Assembly: GCA_030832365.1 (NCBI GenBank)
Contig: JAURJF010000005.1
Location: 1 to 24,555, forward strand
Origin: Candidatus Nanopelagicales bacterium
GTDB lineage: Bacteria > Actinomycetota > Actinomycetes > Nanopelagicales > Nanopelagicaceae
Direction: 5' to 3'
Length of the DNA stretch: 24,555 bases
Positions within the stretch are counted from its first letter, which is position 1, and each line of letters opens with the position of its first letter. The notes below the pieces were generated by a model. It saw nothing but the letters and a program-made list of their open reading frames with translations. It had not been told where the DNA came from and made no database searches. Positions 1 to 8,002 of this stretch are shown here, one piece after another. A program made the translations under genes and the position numbers.

Positions 1-1221
1 GAGATCCTCAACCTTCTTATTTAACTCATCGCCTTTTGCAATTTTTGCTAAATATATTGGCTCTCCAATTGACTCACCAATTGGCAGACGTGGATTTAGC
101 GATGATGCTGGATCTTGAAAGACAATGCCGGTGTGACGACGAATGGTAAAGAGCTCTTTTTGAGAGGCGTTGCTGATGTCTTTGCCAACAATTTCTAGCT
201 TCCCTGACTTTATTGGAAGAAGGCCAATTGCAGCTCTTCCAACAGTTGTCTTTCCAGAGCCTGATTCACCTACCAATCCAACGATTTCGCCAGGATAAAT
301 CTCAAGTGAAAAATCTCGAACAGCTACAAACTCAGGGATACGACCGCGCTTTGGATAGGCAATTGTCACATTCTCAAGCTTTATCACTGGAGCCTGTTTG
401 CGAGCAGAGGCATCTAGTGATCGCTTTACTGATGTGCCAAGCTCTGGAACGGCTGCAAGAAGTTCTTTGGAGTAAGGGTGCTTTGGAGAATTAAATATCT
501 GCTCTGCTGAACCATGCTCAACAGTTAAACCATCCTTCATAACCAAAATTTCATCAGCCATATCAGCAACTACTCCCATGTCATGGGTGATTAGCAGAAT
601 TGCTGAATTTAAACGGGACTTTAGATTTCGCATTAAATCAAGAATCTCTGCCTGGATAGTTACATCAAGGGCAGTGGTTGGCTCATCGGCAATCAAAAGT
701 CCTGGATCACAGGCAAGTGCTTGAGCAATCATCGCCCTCTGTCTCTGCCCACCAGAGAGTTGATGAGGATATTTATCAATTGATAGTTCTGGTTCAGGAA
801 TCTCAACCATTGTTAAGAGCTCGATAGCGCGGAGGCGAGCCTGCTTTGGCCCCATATCAAAATGAGTTCTTAGAGTCTCAACTATCTGAAAACCAATTGT
901 GTAAACCGGATTTAGCGCCGTCATTGGCTCTTGGAAAATATAGGCAACTTCTTTTCCGCGCGCTTTACGAAGAGAGCTAGCTGAGGCGCCAAGCATCTCG
1001 ATGCCATTTACTTTCACACTTCCAGAGGTTCTGGCATTTGAGGCGAGAAGGTTCATAACGCCAAGAGCGGTAGTTGACTTTCCAGATCCTGATTCCCCAA
1101 CTATGGCTAAGGTTTGCCCTGCCTTAACATCAAAATTCATCTTTATTGCAGCGGGATACCAGACCCCATCGACCCAGAATTCAACAGTGAAGTCCCGAAC
1201 TTGCAGAACAGGTTGAGACAC
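1..1221 (-). CDS. Oligopeptide/dipeptide ABC transporter ATP-binding protein, two ATPase domains fused (3' end beyond window)
   Basis: This is the ATP-hydrolysing subunit of a peptide-type (Dpp/Opp) importer, with DppD-like and DppF-like halves in one chain. The visible 407 codons start at GTG 1219-1221, with a strong AGGAGGG Shine-Dalgarno 8 nt upstream (complement of 1230-1236). The first half has Walker A GESGSGKS at about residues 42-49, signature LSGGQRQR near 151, and Walker B LLIADEPT near 171-178 followed by a switch HD (THD). The linker contains HPYSKELL, the typical end of an Opp ATPase. A second Walker A, GESGSGKT, lies near residue 316, followed by a Q-loop FQDPASSLNPR. The second signature and Walker B lie off the left edge. 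The gene points the same way as the permease and binding-protein genes at 1857-6476 but is separated from them by the plus-strand PH gene, so it has its own promoter in the 39 bp gap. Substrate is inferred from family only. Confidence 0.95.
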   Translation of the reverse strand, partial: MSQPVLQVRDFTVEFWVDGVWYPAAIKMNFDVKAGQTLAIVGESGSGKSTTALGVMNLLASNARTSGSVKVNGIEMLGASASSLRKARGKEVAYIFQEPMTALNPVYTIGFQIVETLRTHFDMGPKQARLRAIELLTMVEIPEPELSIDKYPHQLSGGQRQRAMIAQALACDPGLLIADEPTTALDVTIQAEILDLMRNLKSRLNSAILLITHDMGVVADMADEILVMKDGLTVEHGSAEQIFNSPKHPYSKELLAAVPELGTSVKRSLDASARKQAPVIKLENVTIAYPKRGRIPEFVAVRDFSLEIYPGEIVGLVGESGSGKTTVGRAAIGLLPIKSGKLEIVGKDISNASQKELFTIRRHTGIVFQDPASSLNPRLPIGESIGEPIYLAKIAKGDELNKKVEDL

Positions 1222-1229
1222 TTAAGCAG

Positions 1230-1236
1230 CCCTCCT
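1230..1236 (-). promoter_or_regulatory. Shine-Dalgarno of the ABC ATPase gene
   Basis: Read on the minus strand this is AGGAGGG, ending 8 nt before the GTG at 1221. It decides the GTG start, and shows that this gene, unlike most unit heads here, has a leader. Confidence 0.75.
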
Positions 1237-1260
1237 AGTCGCACATGAGATGATGCCCTT

Positions 1261-1860
1261 ATGAGCAATCTTGAGACTTTTCGCCCAAGAAGTGGCTACC
1301 TCTTCGCATTTATCGCCTTCTTTGCCATCAGTAACTTTACTTACATTAATATTTTGGATTACGGATTTAGTGGCGGTTCCACCAGTCTTACCTGGGGTCT
1401 GTTTGCCAGTTCCCTCTTCTATCTGATTTTTATCCATCCTAAAGTTATTTTCTCTGATGAGGGACTTATCATCATCAATCCCATAACTAAAATCTCTATC
1501 GGTTGGCATGAAGTCTCCGAAATTGATGCCCGTTTCACCATGTATGTAATGCACAGCCCTACTGGAGCCAAAATTCACGCCTTTGCCGCTCAAGCTCCTG
1601 GTCGTTATCACAGTAGAAATATTCATCCCAATGAAATCAAGGGGCTTCGATTGGGAAATAGCAACACGATTCGCGCTGGAGAGAGCCCGCGCAGTAACTC
1701 TGGGGCTGCAACTGCGATCGCCAGGATGCGATTTGAAAACTTTAGTAGAGTTGGAAATATCGTTGGGCTCAAATTTGACCGTGAATTTAATCTCCTGGGA
1801 AGCGCTATTACTCTGGCACTTCTCTTCATTGCCATTATGGCTCAACTTCTTCACAGTTAA
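1261..1860 (+). CDS. Membrane-anchored bacterial PH-domain protein (bPH_6-like)
   Basis: A 199 aa protein of unknown role. Hydrophobic segments lie at about residues 12-32 and 43-58, with a third near 176-196. Between them is a beta-rich stretch (KVIFSDEGLIIINPITKISI, then GWHEVSEIDARF) that matches the pattern of actinobacterial PH-domain proteins, where a strand-turn-strand is followed by a W-x-x-V/I-x-x-I motif. The start ATG at 1261 has no Shine-Dalgarno; only a poor -10-like GATGAT lies 6 nt upstream, so expression may be leaderless. The gene is divergent from the ABC ATPase gene and convergent with the DppC-like permease, overlapping the latter by 4 bp (1857-1860). Its position inside a transporter locus may be chance. 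The family call is moderate; function is not known. Confidence 0.75.
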   Translation: MSNLETFRPRSGYLFAFIAFFAISNFTYINILDYGFSGGSTSLTWGLFASSLFYLIFIHPKVIFSDEGLIIINPITKISIGWHEVSEIDARFTMYVMHSPTGAKIHAFAAQAPGRYHSRNIHPNEIKGLRLGNSNTIRAGESPRSNSGAATAIARMRFENFSRVGNIVGLKFDREFNLLGSAITLALLFIAIMAQLLHS

Positions 1861-2945
1861 GCAACCTCACTTCTATTGCGCATAGCGCGAGCGGTAGCTT
1901 TTTCCTTGCGACTCAATCTACGTCGCTGTCTTGGATCAAAAGCATCACGCAGGCCATCTCCAATAAAGTTAATACATAGCGCAATCACAATAATGAATAG
2001 TCCTGGATACCAGAAGAGCCATGGCCTAGTGGTAAAGGCATCTTGATAGGTAGAGATCAAGAGACCAAGTGAGACATCAGGTGAAGTAACCCCAAATCCA
2101 AGGTAGCTAAGAGCGGTCTCAAGCAGAATCGCGCCAGACATCAAAAGAGTTACTGAAACAATGATGACGCCGACAGCATTGGGCAGAATGTGTTTGAAGA
2201 TAATGCGTCTGTTGCTCGCTCCTGCGACGCGCGAGGCATCAACAAATTCCCGCTCTCGAAGCGTTAAAAACTCTCCTCTAACCAATCGTGACAACCCTGT
2301 CCAGACAAAGAGTCCTAAGAGGAGTGCAAGAAAGGCAGCTCCCTTATTGCCAAAATGAAAACCAATCACCGAACCAATAATGATTACTGGAACCGTGATA
2401 ATAAAATCAACGAGGCGCATTAAAATCGCATCTACCCAGCCGCGGTAATAGCCGGCAATTGAACCAATTACTGTTCCAAGAGTTGCTGCAATTGCTCCAA
2501 TGATGAACATGACCAAGAGTGATCGTTGAGCTCCGCGCATCACAAGCGCTAAATAATCTCTACCAATATCATCTTGGCCAAATGGATGGGGCCCAAGTGA
2601 GGTGCCATCGCCATCTAGAAATGGCACCATATCAATCGATGGGCAGCCTAGGGATCCCCCGACACAATCATCGCCGTAGCGAAGGTCAGGCATATCCTCA
2701 AACCCATACTTCCACCAACCAGGGATAATAAAAGGGTCATCCTTATCGCCAATTCGCCAATCAAGTGATGTGTAGACCACAGTGATTAAGGTGAATAAGA
2801 CTACGACTGAAATCATCGCAGCTCTATGGCGGACAAATCTACGTAGGACAATCTGACCCTGGCTTAGCCCCTCGGTCTCCTTATTTAAGATGGCATTTTC
2901 ATTGGCATCATTAACTATTTCAACAGTTTTTCTCTTTCGCGCCAT
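1857..2945 (-). CDS. Peptide-type ABC transporter permease, DppC-like
   Basis: The second inner-membrane permease of the importer, 362 aa. A cytoplasmic N-terminus carries a conserved-looking SQGQIVLRRFVRHRAA stretch leading into TM1 (about residues 43-62). An extracytoplasmic loop follows, then the DppC hallmark HPFGQDDIGRDYLA (about 118-131), five further TM segments, and the ATPase-contacting EAA loop around EFVDASRVAGASNRRIIFKH. The family is usually 280-320 aa; the extra length is in the loop after TM1 (about 66-117), which contains two cysteines (DDCVGGSLGC). The start ATG overlaps the stop of the upstream permease by 1 bp (TAATG), so translation is probably coupled. The gene is convergent with the PH-domain gene, with a 4 bp overlap at the stops. 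Confidence 0.93.
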   Translation of the reverse strand: MARKRKTVEIVNDANENAILNKETEGLSQGQIVLRRFVRHRAAMISVVVLFTLITVVYTSLDWRIGDKDDPFIIPGWWKYGFEDMPDLRYGDDCVGGSLGCPSIDMVPFLDGDGTSLGPHPFGQDDIGRDYLALVMRGAQRSLLVMFIIGAIAATLGTVIGSIAGYYRGWVDAILMRLVDFIITVPVIIIGSVIGFHFGNKGAAFLALLLGLFVWTGLSRLVRGEFLTLREREFVDASRVAGASNRRIIFKHILPNAVGVIIVSVTLLMSGAILLETALSYLGFGVTSPDVSLGLLISTYQDAFTTRPWLFWYPGLFIIVIALCINFIGDGLRDAFDPRQRRRLSRKEKATARAMRNRSEVA

Positions 2946-4489
2946 TATTTACCAGCTCCTACTCGAATCCGAGGGTCTAAAACTGAATATAGAAGGTCAG
3001 CAACTAAATTAGCCAAGATAGCTAGGGTCGAGAGAAAGAGAATTACCCCCATCAGGAGATTTAAATCAAATGAGTTAATCGCCTTATTAAAGAGCGTTCC
3101 CATTCCCTGCCAAGCAAAGACGCGCTCAGTGATAATGGCTCCACCGACAATTCCAGCGATATCGCCCACCATAATTGTGGTTAGCGGAATCATTGTATTT
3201 CTAAAGGCGTGGCGCATTATCACGGTGCGCTCAGTTAACCCTTTAGCTCTTGCAGTTCTAATGTAATCCTGATTTAAAACATCAAGCAGAGTTCCACGAG
3301 AGAAACGGATATATCCAGCAAATGAAATCAGCGTTAGCGCAAGGGTTGGAAGAATTAGATGCATAGCAAAATCTAAGACCCTTACCCAGAAAGAGACCTC
3401 GGAAAGCCAGATGGTGGATTGACCAATAGTTGCTACCGGGCGATAGTTAACATCATCGCTCTCCACATAAGGTCTCCAAGCCTGCATCATTCGATCAATT
3501 AGAATAAAAATTCCAATAAAAACTGAAGTAATAACGCTCGTTCTAATAATTGGACCACGATCAACTCGAGCAAATAAGAGAGCCCCAGATACTGAAACAA
3601 TTAAAAGCGCGATAAACAAGAGAAGAATTCCCAGTCTTGGTCGATCCGAGCTCAATATTGGTTGGGCTGGGAAATAAGAGATTGTTCCAACCAGAGCCAT
3701 CAAGAGCGTAGTTTTAAGAGCGTTGCGATCTGAAAGACCAACTGAAAGATAGGTAACTCCTACTGCGATTCCAACGCCAATAACTAAGATTGCAATAGGT
3801 CCAAGTCTTGGATAAGAGAGCCATTCGGTAGCGCTAATAGCGCTTAAGAAAATTGAATTTGCCACAAATACGCCAGAGAAAATTAACACTACCTGCCTTC
3901 TAGAACCACTAATTATGGCCGCCCAGAAGAATCCGGCAACAATGCTAAATCCAATAATCCAAGGGGGCGATATTTTCGCTGAAACTAAAAAGTCATTAAA
4001 ATCAATGGCCAAGTACTGCTTTAGAAGAACTGCTACCCAGAAGATTGGCAGCGAGAAAAGTAAGAATGCAAAGAATGTCATTCCATAATCAAAACGAGAG
4101 TATTGACGAAGCGCTGAGGTGATACCTAAAGCGATTCCAAGAACTATGGCAACTAAAGTTGCAACTGCAACTAAGCGAATTGTGGTGGGAATGGCTCCCA
4201 TAATCGCCTCAAGGACTGGCTCTTGCTCTCGTGTCAGACCAAAGTCAGCGCGTCCTGCAAAAATTCCTAAGACTCCTCGGAGCCAGATGAAATATCGAAG
4301 CGGTGGCGGAAGATCAAGGCGGAGTTCACGAGTTAGATTCAGTATTAGCTGATCTTTATTCGGTGCATCACTTAGCCGAAGCTCTCCCAGGGGATCTGTC
4401 GAGATAGCTGAGAGGTTATAGAGCAAGAAGCTAGAGCCGAAGAGAATGACAACAAGTGCGCCGAGACGACGGAGAATGTATGCAAACAC
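2945..4489 (-). CDS. Peptide-type ABC transporter permease, DppB-like, with a large internal membrane insert
   Basis: The first permease of the importer. I start it at GTG 4487-4489 because a GGGAGG Shine-Dalgarno (complement of 4496-4501) sits 6 nt upstream and the protein then begins VFAYILRRLG, the typical DppB opening. A TTG 48 nt upstream lies inside a hairpin and is rejected. The product is 514 aa against the family's usual 305-340. The N-terminal TM, the GAIPTTIRL region and FSLPIFW motif are normal, as are the EAA loop QDYIRTARAKGLTERTVIMRHAFRN (about residues 409-432) and the C-terminal LLYSVLDPRIR. The excess is about 190 residues between FSLPIFW and the LPTLALTL helix (about 160-374), which adds roughly six hydrophobic segments. 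The gene lies downstream of the binding-protein gene and is coupled to the DppC-like gene. Confidence 0.92.
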   Translation of the reverse strand: MFAYILRRLGALVVILFGSSFLLYNLSAISTDPLGELRLSDAPNKDQLILNLTRELRLDLPPPLRYFIWLRGVLGIFAGRADFGLTREQEPVLEAIMGAIPTTIRLVAVATLVAIVLGIALGITSALRQYSRFDYGMTFFAFLLFSLPIFWVAVLLKQYLAIDFNDFLVSAKISPPWIIGFSIVAGFFWAAIISGSRRQVVLIFSGVFVANSIFLSAISATEWLSYPRLGPIAILVIGVGIAVGVTYLSVGLSDRNALKTTLLMALVGTISYFPAQPILSSDRPRLGILLLFIALLIVSVSGALLFARVDRGPIIRTSVITSVFIGIFILIDRMMQAWRPYVESDDVNYRPVATIGQSTIWLSEVSFWVRVLDFAMHLILPTLALTLISFAGYIRFSRGTLLDVLNQDYIRTARAKGLTERTVIMRHAFRNTMIPLTTIMVGDIAGIVGGAIITERVFAWQGMGTLFNKAINSFDLNLLMGVILFLSTLAILANLVADLLYSVLDPRIRVGAGK

Positions 4490-4495
4490 CTCTAA

Positions 4496-4501
4496 CCTCC
4501 C
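4496..4501 (-). promoter_or_regulatory. Shine-Dalgarno selecting the GTG start of the DppB-like gene
   Basis: Minus-strand GGGAGG, 6 nt before the GTG at 4489. It favours this start over the TTG at 4537, which would add 16 hydrophilic residues and whose codon overlaps the upstream hairpin. Confidence 0.7.
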
Positions 4502-4536
4502 ATCCTTATCTAAATCGCACTGCTTTACATGCTTCA

Positions 4537-4568
4537 AGTGGCACTTGGAATTTTAGCCAAGTGCCACT
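4537..4568 (-). promoter_or_regulatory. Intercistronic stem-loop between binding-protein and permease genes
   Basis: AGTGGCACTTGG (4537-4548) pairs perfectly with CCAAGTGCCACT (4557-4568) around an 8-nt AATTTTAG loop, giving a 12 bp stem. On the minus strand no U-tract follows, so it does not look like a full intrinsic terminator. By analogy with other binding-protein-dependent importers, it probably protects the 3' end of the binding-protein mRNA or partly attenuates read-through. Either would give more binding protein than permease. The structure is seen; the role is inference. Confidence 0.75.
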
Positions 4569-4631
4569 CGAATTACTGCTATTTGCTCACCTCTTTCAAG
4601 GCGAGCTTTGACTCAATTTAAGGCTTTAGCC

Positions 4632-6476
4632 TTACTTTGAGTACTTCCACTCCCAATAGTTCCAAACCAACTGTGGTGATAGTGGGTTTGGCTTGACGTT
4701 CTGCAGCTTCTTATTTACTGCAGTAACACCTGGGTGCTGGAATATAGGAAGAGTTACGGCATCAGCTAATACCTGCTTTTCAACGATCAGGTACTGAGCC
4801 AACTTATCCTTCTCAGGAAGAAGTGTCTTGCGTAGCTTCTCTACTGCAGCATCAACGGTCTTGTTTCTATAACCCAAGAGGTTGTTTCCGCCTTCAGAAT
4901 TGAAGAGGTCCGCATTACCTTCTTGGGTAATTGCTGACTTGACCCATGCAAAGAATTCAGCATCGTAAGCGCTGGAGTCAAGGAAGTTTGGCCAAGCTGA
5001 ATTTCCTGGAGCATTGACATCAAAGCCAGCGCGACCAAGCGCAGCCTTGATGATCTGAGCCTGAGCGGCGCGACGTGCATTTGATGGAGTTCCCCATAGG
5101 AGCTCGATCTTCACATTAGATGATGAGTGCTTGCGAACTAGAGCAAGAGCATCAGCCTCACGTTGTGATTGAGTTCCCTTTGTGTACTTGGAAATTCCAT
5201 TGTTCTTCACCATATCGTCATAACCAGGCTCGCCTGGGAATAGAAGTAGTGAATCCATGCGCACAACATTCTTATTAATTGGCTTAATTAGCTTTTCCAC
5301 GATTTCATCGCGTGGGAAAGCGAGCAAGAATGCAGTTCTTAGATCCTTAGCCTTCTGACTATCTCCAGCGAATGGACCTGTGTACTCCTCTGAAACGCCA
5401 TTGGCAGTGCCAACACGAAGATCGATGTGCTCATAAACAGCTTGAGCTCCACCGATGACCTTAGCGGTTGGAATCTCTGAAAGAAGTTTTACCGAGTCAG
5501 CTGTTGGCTGGCCCTGATAAATATCTACTTCCTGGTTTCTTAGCGCTTGTGCTGCTGCAGTTCCATCACCGACGACGCGGAAGACAACAGTCTTTACGCC
5601 ATTGGTCTTTGGACCAGATGGGTTAGAGACGTGTCTCTTGTTAAGAACCAAAGTTACTGCCTGTCCTGGGACAGCAGTCTTGAGCTTGTATGCGCCATTG
5701 CCAACTAGAAGCAATTTGTTAGTTGTGTTATCAACCTTGTTGATGTTGTATGAATTTGACCAGACTTCTCCAGCCGCCTTCATCAACTTGGTGTTGTAGC
5801 TATAGAATGCCTTTTCAAACTTTGCCTTAGCAGCCAAGTTTGCAGCAGCTTTCTGTAGCTTAGTCTTTCCCTCTGCAAGATGAACCAGAGTGTGGACAGG
5901 AGATGGGCCCGGGCCCGCAATTTCCCAATCTGGAATCTTGGAATCATACTCAACAGTTACTGACATTTTGTCAGCTGAGAGAGTTGGAAGACCAACATGG
6001 GCTGCATCGTAGATACCGCCGTAGCAGAGCGCATTAAACGCAGGAGCTACTTCAGGATCTGTTGGATCACCAATTTTTGCGGTGAATGAATATGAACTGG
6101 AGCAAATAACGTGGCTCAGAAGAAGATCTACACCAGTAATTGGTGTTCCATCTGACCAGACTTTGCCCTTATTTACTGTGTACTGAACTTTAAATGGCTT
6201 CTGACTTACAATTTTGTATGAACCAAAGAGTTTGTTTTCAACAAGCTTTGGTGAATTATCGTAGTAGTTGAAACCAAAGCCCTGCATATATGCAACCTCA
6301 GAATTGAAAGTGAGGTTCATATTTGTAACGCTTGGATTCAAACCGGTTAGCTGATTGCTGGTAACAAGTACCACAGTTGAACGAGTTGCAGAGTTCGCTG
6401 GTGAGAGCGTTGAAACTGCAAGACCCGCCGCAGCTGCAGTAGCGATAGCTACCTTGGCAATGCGTGTTAATTTCAT
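4632..6476 (-). CDS. Family-5 extracellular solute-binding protein of a peptide-type ABC importer
   Basis: A 614 aa secreted binding protein (SBP_bac_5, DppA/OppA-like) that would capture the substrate outside the membrane for the permeases downstream. The first ~30 residues (KLTRIAKVAIATAAAAG and a hydrophobic stretch ending PANSA-T) are a Sec signal peptide. There is no lipobox cysteine, so the protein is either released or retained by contact with the permease. Family features include GKVWSDGTPITGVDL, the segment typical of SBP_5 proteins (usually KWSDGTPLTADD), and a C-terminal half with NEDLFNSEGG-like spacing and NYWEWKYSK at the end. The start is ATG 6474-6476 with AGGAGA just upstream. 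The gene is followed by the 4537-4568 hairpin and then the permease pair. Substrate cannot be told from sequence alone; peptides are the default for the family. Confidence 0.93.
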   Translation of the reverse strand: MKLTRIAKVAIATAAAAGLAVSTLSPANSATRSTVVLVTSNQLTGLNPSVTNMNLTFNSEVAYMQGFGFNYYDNSPKLVENKLFGSYKIVSQKPFKVQYTVNKGKVWSDGTPITGVDLLLSHVICSSSYSFTAKIGDPTDPEVAPAFNALCYGGIYDAAHVGLPTLSADKMSVTVEYDSKIPDWEIAGPGPSPVHTLVHLAEGKTKLQKAAANLAAKAKFEKAFYSYNTKLMKAAGEVWSNSYNINKVDNTTNKLLLVGNGAYKLKTAVPGQAVTLVLNKRHVSNPSGPKTNGVKTVVFRVVGDGTAAAQALRNQEVDIYQGQPTADSVKLLSEIPTAKVIGGAQAVYEHIDLRVGTANGVSEEYTGPFAGDSQKAKDLRTAFLLAFPRDEIVEKLIKPINKNVVRMDSLLLFPGEPGYDDMVKNNGISKYTKGTQSQREADALALVRKHSSSNVKIELLWGTPSNARRAAQAQIIKAALGRAGFDVNAPGNSAWPNFLDSSAYDAEFFAWVKSAITQEGNADLFNSEGGNNLLGYRNKTVDAAVEKLRKTLLPEKDKLAQYLIVEKQVLADAVTLPIFQHPGVTAVNKKLQNVKPNPLSPQLVWNYWEWKYSK

Positions 6477-6515
6477 TTCTTCTCCTAGTTATAGAAATTA
6501 AGGACTAGGTATGGA

Positions 6516-6525
6516 AAGTCGACTT
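6516..6525. promoter_or_regulatory. Palindrome AAGTCGACTT upstream of the binding-protein gene
   Basis: A perfect 10-bp palindrome with further GG/CC pairing outside a one-base mismatch on each side. It overlaps the weak -35-like TCGACT of the candidate promoter, so it could be an operator for the importer. No regulator gene is adjacent. Short palindromes also occur by chance. Confidence 0.3.
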
Positions 6526-6572
6526 CCCCCACACCCGCATCCTTAGGGTGGGGATAGCCTGCCCTATCTAGG

Positions 6573-6595
6573 CCTTTTTAATCAATTAAAAAAGG
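6573..6595. repeat. AT-rich inverted repeat
   Basis: CCTTTTTAAT (6573-6582) and ATTAAAAAAGG (6585-6595) are complementary apart from one extra A, around a CA spacer. It lies between the MFS terminator and the promoter zone of the binding-protein gene. It may be an UP-type or protein-binding site; no function is shown. Confidence 0.35.
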
Positions 6596-6616
6596 TATCT
6601 GTTTCGTTATATGAAA

Positions 6617-6634
6617 TGAGCCTTTACAGGCTCA
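6617..6634 (-). terminator. Probable intrinsic terminator of the MFS gene at 6642-7964
   Basis: TGAGCCT (6617-6623) pairs with AGGCTCA (6628-6634) around a TTAC loop, 8 nt past the MFS stop. On the minus strand it is followed by a T-rich stretch (TTTCATATAAC). The stem is short and the U-tract imperfect, so this is a moderate call. Confidence 0.5.
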
Positions 6635-6641
6635 ATCACCC

Positions 6642-7964
6642 CTAATTGGAGCCTCGAGCCGCCTCGATCTTGGCTGTGGTCAGCCTTGGGGCTGCGAAAA
6701 TGAATAGGGCCAGGCCTAAAAAGGCCGAGAGAAAATATGGGCTTCTAAGGGCAAATTCTCTATCTCCCGTTAGCTCCACAAGATCTACTAAGGCTCCCCC
6801 GAGCAGAGTTCCAATTGGGATGCTTCCCCAAGCAAAGAATCGATAGACGCTATTAACTCTTCCAAGAAGATGGCTAGGGATGATGCTCTGTCGAAGTGAA
6901 ACCGTAATGACATTCCAGAGCACTGCAAAGACTGTGGAGATGGCAGTAAGTAGATAGAAAAGATGCCACGAGGAAGATACTCCAATTATCAAAGTAATGA
7001 TTGGGCCACTAATAAGAGTTAGATAGAGAGAGGGGCCACTACCTAACTTCTTTGAAATCTTTGGTCCAAGTATTCCCCCAAGGCTTCCCCCAACTGCTCC
7101 TGCTGTTCCAAGTACTGCAAATATAAATAGTGATGTCTCTAATATCTCTTGGGCAAATAAAATAAATACTGCTGTTGTTAGGGCTCCAATTGCATTTAGC
7201 GCGCCAAGAATTAATGCCATAGGTCTAAGAAGTTCATGGCTCCAGAGCCAGGTAAATCCCTCTTTAATTTCCGCTCTAAAATTTAGCTTCTCACTTTTTT
7301 TCTCGGTATCAACTTTTTTTAGCGAAGGTATTAAAGTTGCAATCAGGCCAGCTGAGATAAAGAAAGCGGCAGAGTCAATATAAAAGGGAAGAAAGATTGC
7401 AATTCCTAGTAGGAAGCTTCCAAGCGGAGGTCCTACAAAGCTATTGGTTACATATTCAACTGACCAGAGCTTGCCATTGGCGCTCTCTAAGTTCTTTTTT
7501 TCAACTACCGAGGGAAGAAGGGTTTGAGCGCTGTTATCACGGAGCACTTCAGCAAAGCCAAATAAAAGCGCTGTAACAATTAGCACCAGATATAGAGTCC
7601 AATTAGTTTCAAGATCAGTAAGGGATGAAACCTCATTTAACTTAGGCAGTGAATCTGACTCCAGGGTGACCACAATTGCGACAAGAAGCGCCAAGCACCC
7701 CCGAGCGATATCCATTGCGACAATGATTTTGCCTCGATTGAACCGGTCAGTTATTACCCCCGCTGGAAGGGTAAAGATCAACCAAGGAAGCCTGGAAGCC
7801 ACGGCTACCAGAGCAATAAGAAAGGGTGAACGAGTAACTGCTGAAGCTAGCCAGGGATAGGCAATGGCTGCTATTCCATCTCCAAGGTTGCTAATTGCAT
7901 GTGCGCTAAAGAGGCGCCAGTAATTCTTGCCTAGCGCGACCTTATCTTTAGCCTTTAATCTCAC
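6642..7964 (-). CDS. MFS transporter (MFS_3 / EntS-like, DHA3-type)
   Basis: A 440 aa major-facilitator permease. The N-terminal half shows NYWRLFSAHAISNLGDGIAA followed by the DR-x-x-R/K loop (ITDRFNRGKI) between TM2 and TM3, and about 12 hydrophobic segments are recognisable. The central loop is LKKVDTEKKSEKLNFRAEI, after which IKEGFTWLW resembles the middle of MFS_3 proteins. Members export siderophores, macrolides or other small molecules, or have no known substrate. The start is GTG 7962-7964, with a TAGGGT -10 hexamer 6 nt upstream and no Shine-Dalgarno, so the mRNA is probably leaderless. It is divergent from tgt (38 bp gap) and paralogous to the MFS gene at 9891-11153. Substrate unknown. 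Confidence 0.88.
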   Translation of the reverse strand: MRLKAKDKVALGKNYWRLFSAHAISNLGDGIAAIAYPWLASAVTRSPFLIALVAVASRLPWLIFTLPAGVITDRFNRGKIIVAMDIARGCLALLVAIVVTLESDSLPKLNEVSSLTDLETNWTLYLVLIVTALLFGFAEVLRDNSAQTLLPSVVEKKNLESANGKLWSVEYVTNSFVGPPLGSFLLGIAIFLPFYIDSAAFFISAGLIATLIPSLKKVDTEKKSEKLNFRAEIKEGFTWLWSHELLRPMALILGALNAIGALTTAVFILFAQEILETSLFIFAVLGTAGAVGGSLGGILGPKISKKLGSGPSLYLTLISGPIITLIIGVSSSWHLFYLLTAISTVFAVLWNVITVSLRQSIIPSHLLGRVNSVYRFFAWGSIPIGTLLGGALVDLVELTGDREFALRSPYFLSAFLGLALFIFAAPRLTTAKIEAARGSN

Positions 7965-7970
7965 TTGAAA

Positions 7971-7976
7971 ACCCTA
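7971..7976 (-). promoter_or_regulatory. -10 element (TAGGGT) of the MFS gene
   Basis: Minus-strand TAGGGT ends 6 nt before the GTG at 7964, placing the transcription start at or next to the start codon (leaderless). No clear -35. Confidence 0.55.
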
Positions 7977-8002
7977 CCCCAGCTAATTGTGATCGCTAAT
8001 CA

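Larger units (their letters stand above)
6477..6641. other. Longest intergenic region: upstream region of the binding-protein gene and 3' end of the MFS gene
   Basis: These 165 bases are the only sizeable non-coding gap. Beginning at the MFS stop and reading on the minus strand, it holds a 7-bp hairpin followed by a T-rich stretch (6617-6634) and an AT-rich inverted repeat (6573-6595). Next come a C/G-skewed tract, a short palindrome (6516-6525) and the Shine-Dalgarno of the binding-protein gene. A possible weak promoter is TCGACT, 16 nt, TAATTT (complement of about 6495-6522), which would give a leader of under 20 nt. No small ORF or RNA gene is evident. Confidence 0.55.

Noticed and set aside
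213..1216. Plus-strand open frames opposite the ABC ATPase gene
   Set aside because: The minus strand encodes uninterrupted Walker A, signature and Walker B motifs through to the left edge. The plus frames are short shadows.
1222..1854. 210-codon open frame on the minus strand opposite the PH-domain gene
   Set aside because: The plus frame has hydrophobic helices and a PH-like core and shares tight boundaries with neighbours. The antisense product is low-complexity, polar and unrecognisable.
4490..4537. TTG start of the DppB-like gene at 4537
   Set aside because: No Shine-Dalgarno, polar extension, and the codon lies at the end of the hairpin. The GTG at 4489 has GGGAGG 6 nt upstream.
4620..4633. 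Small inverted repeat AAGGCTTTAGCCTT at the end of the binding-protein gene as a terminator
   Set aside because: Only a 5-bp stem, overlapping the stop codon and with no U-tract. The stronger structure is at 4537-4568.
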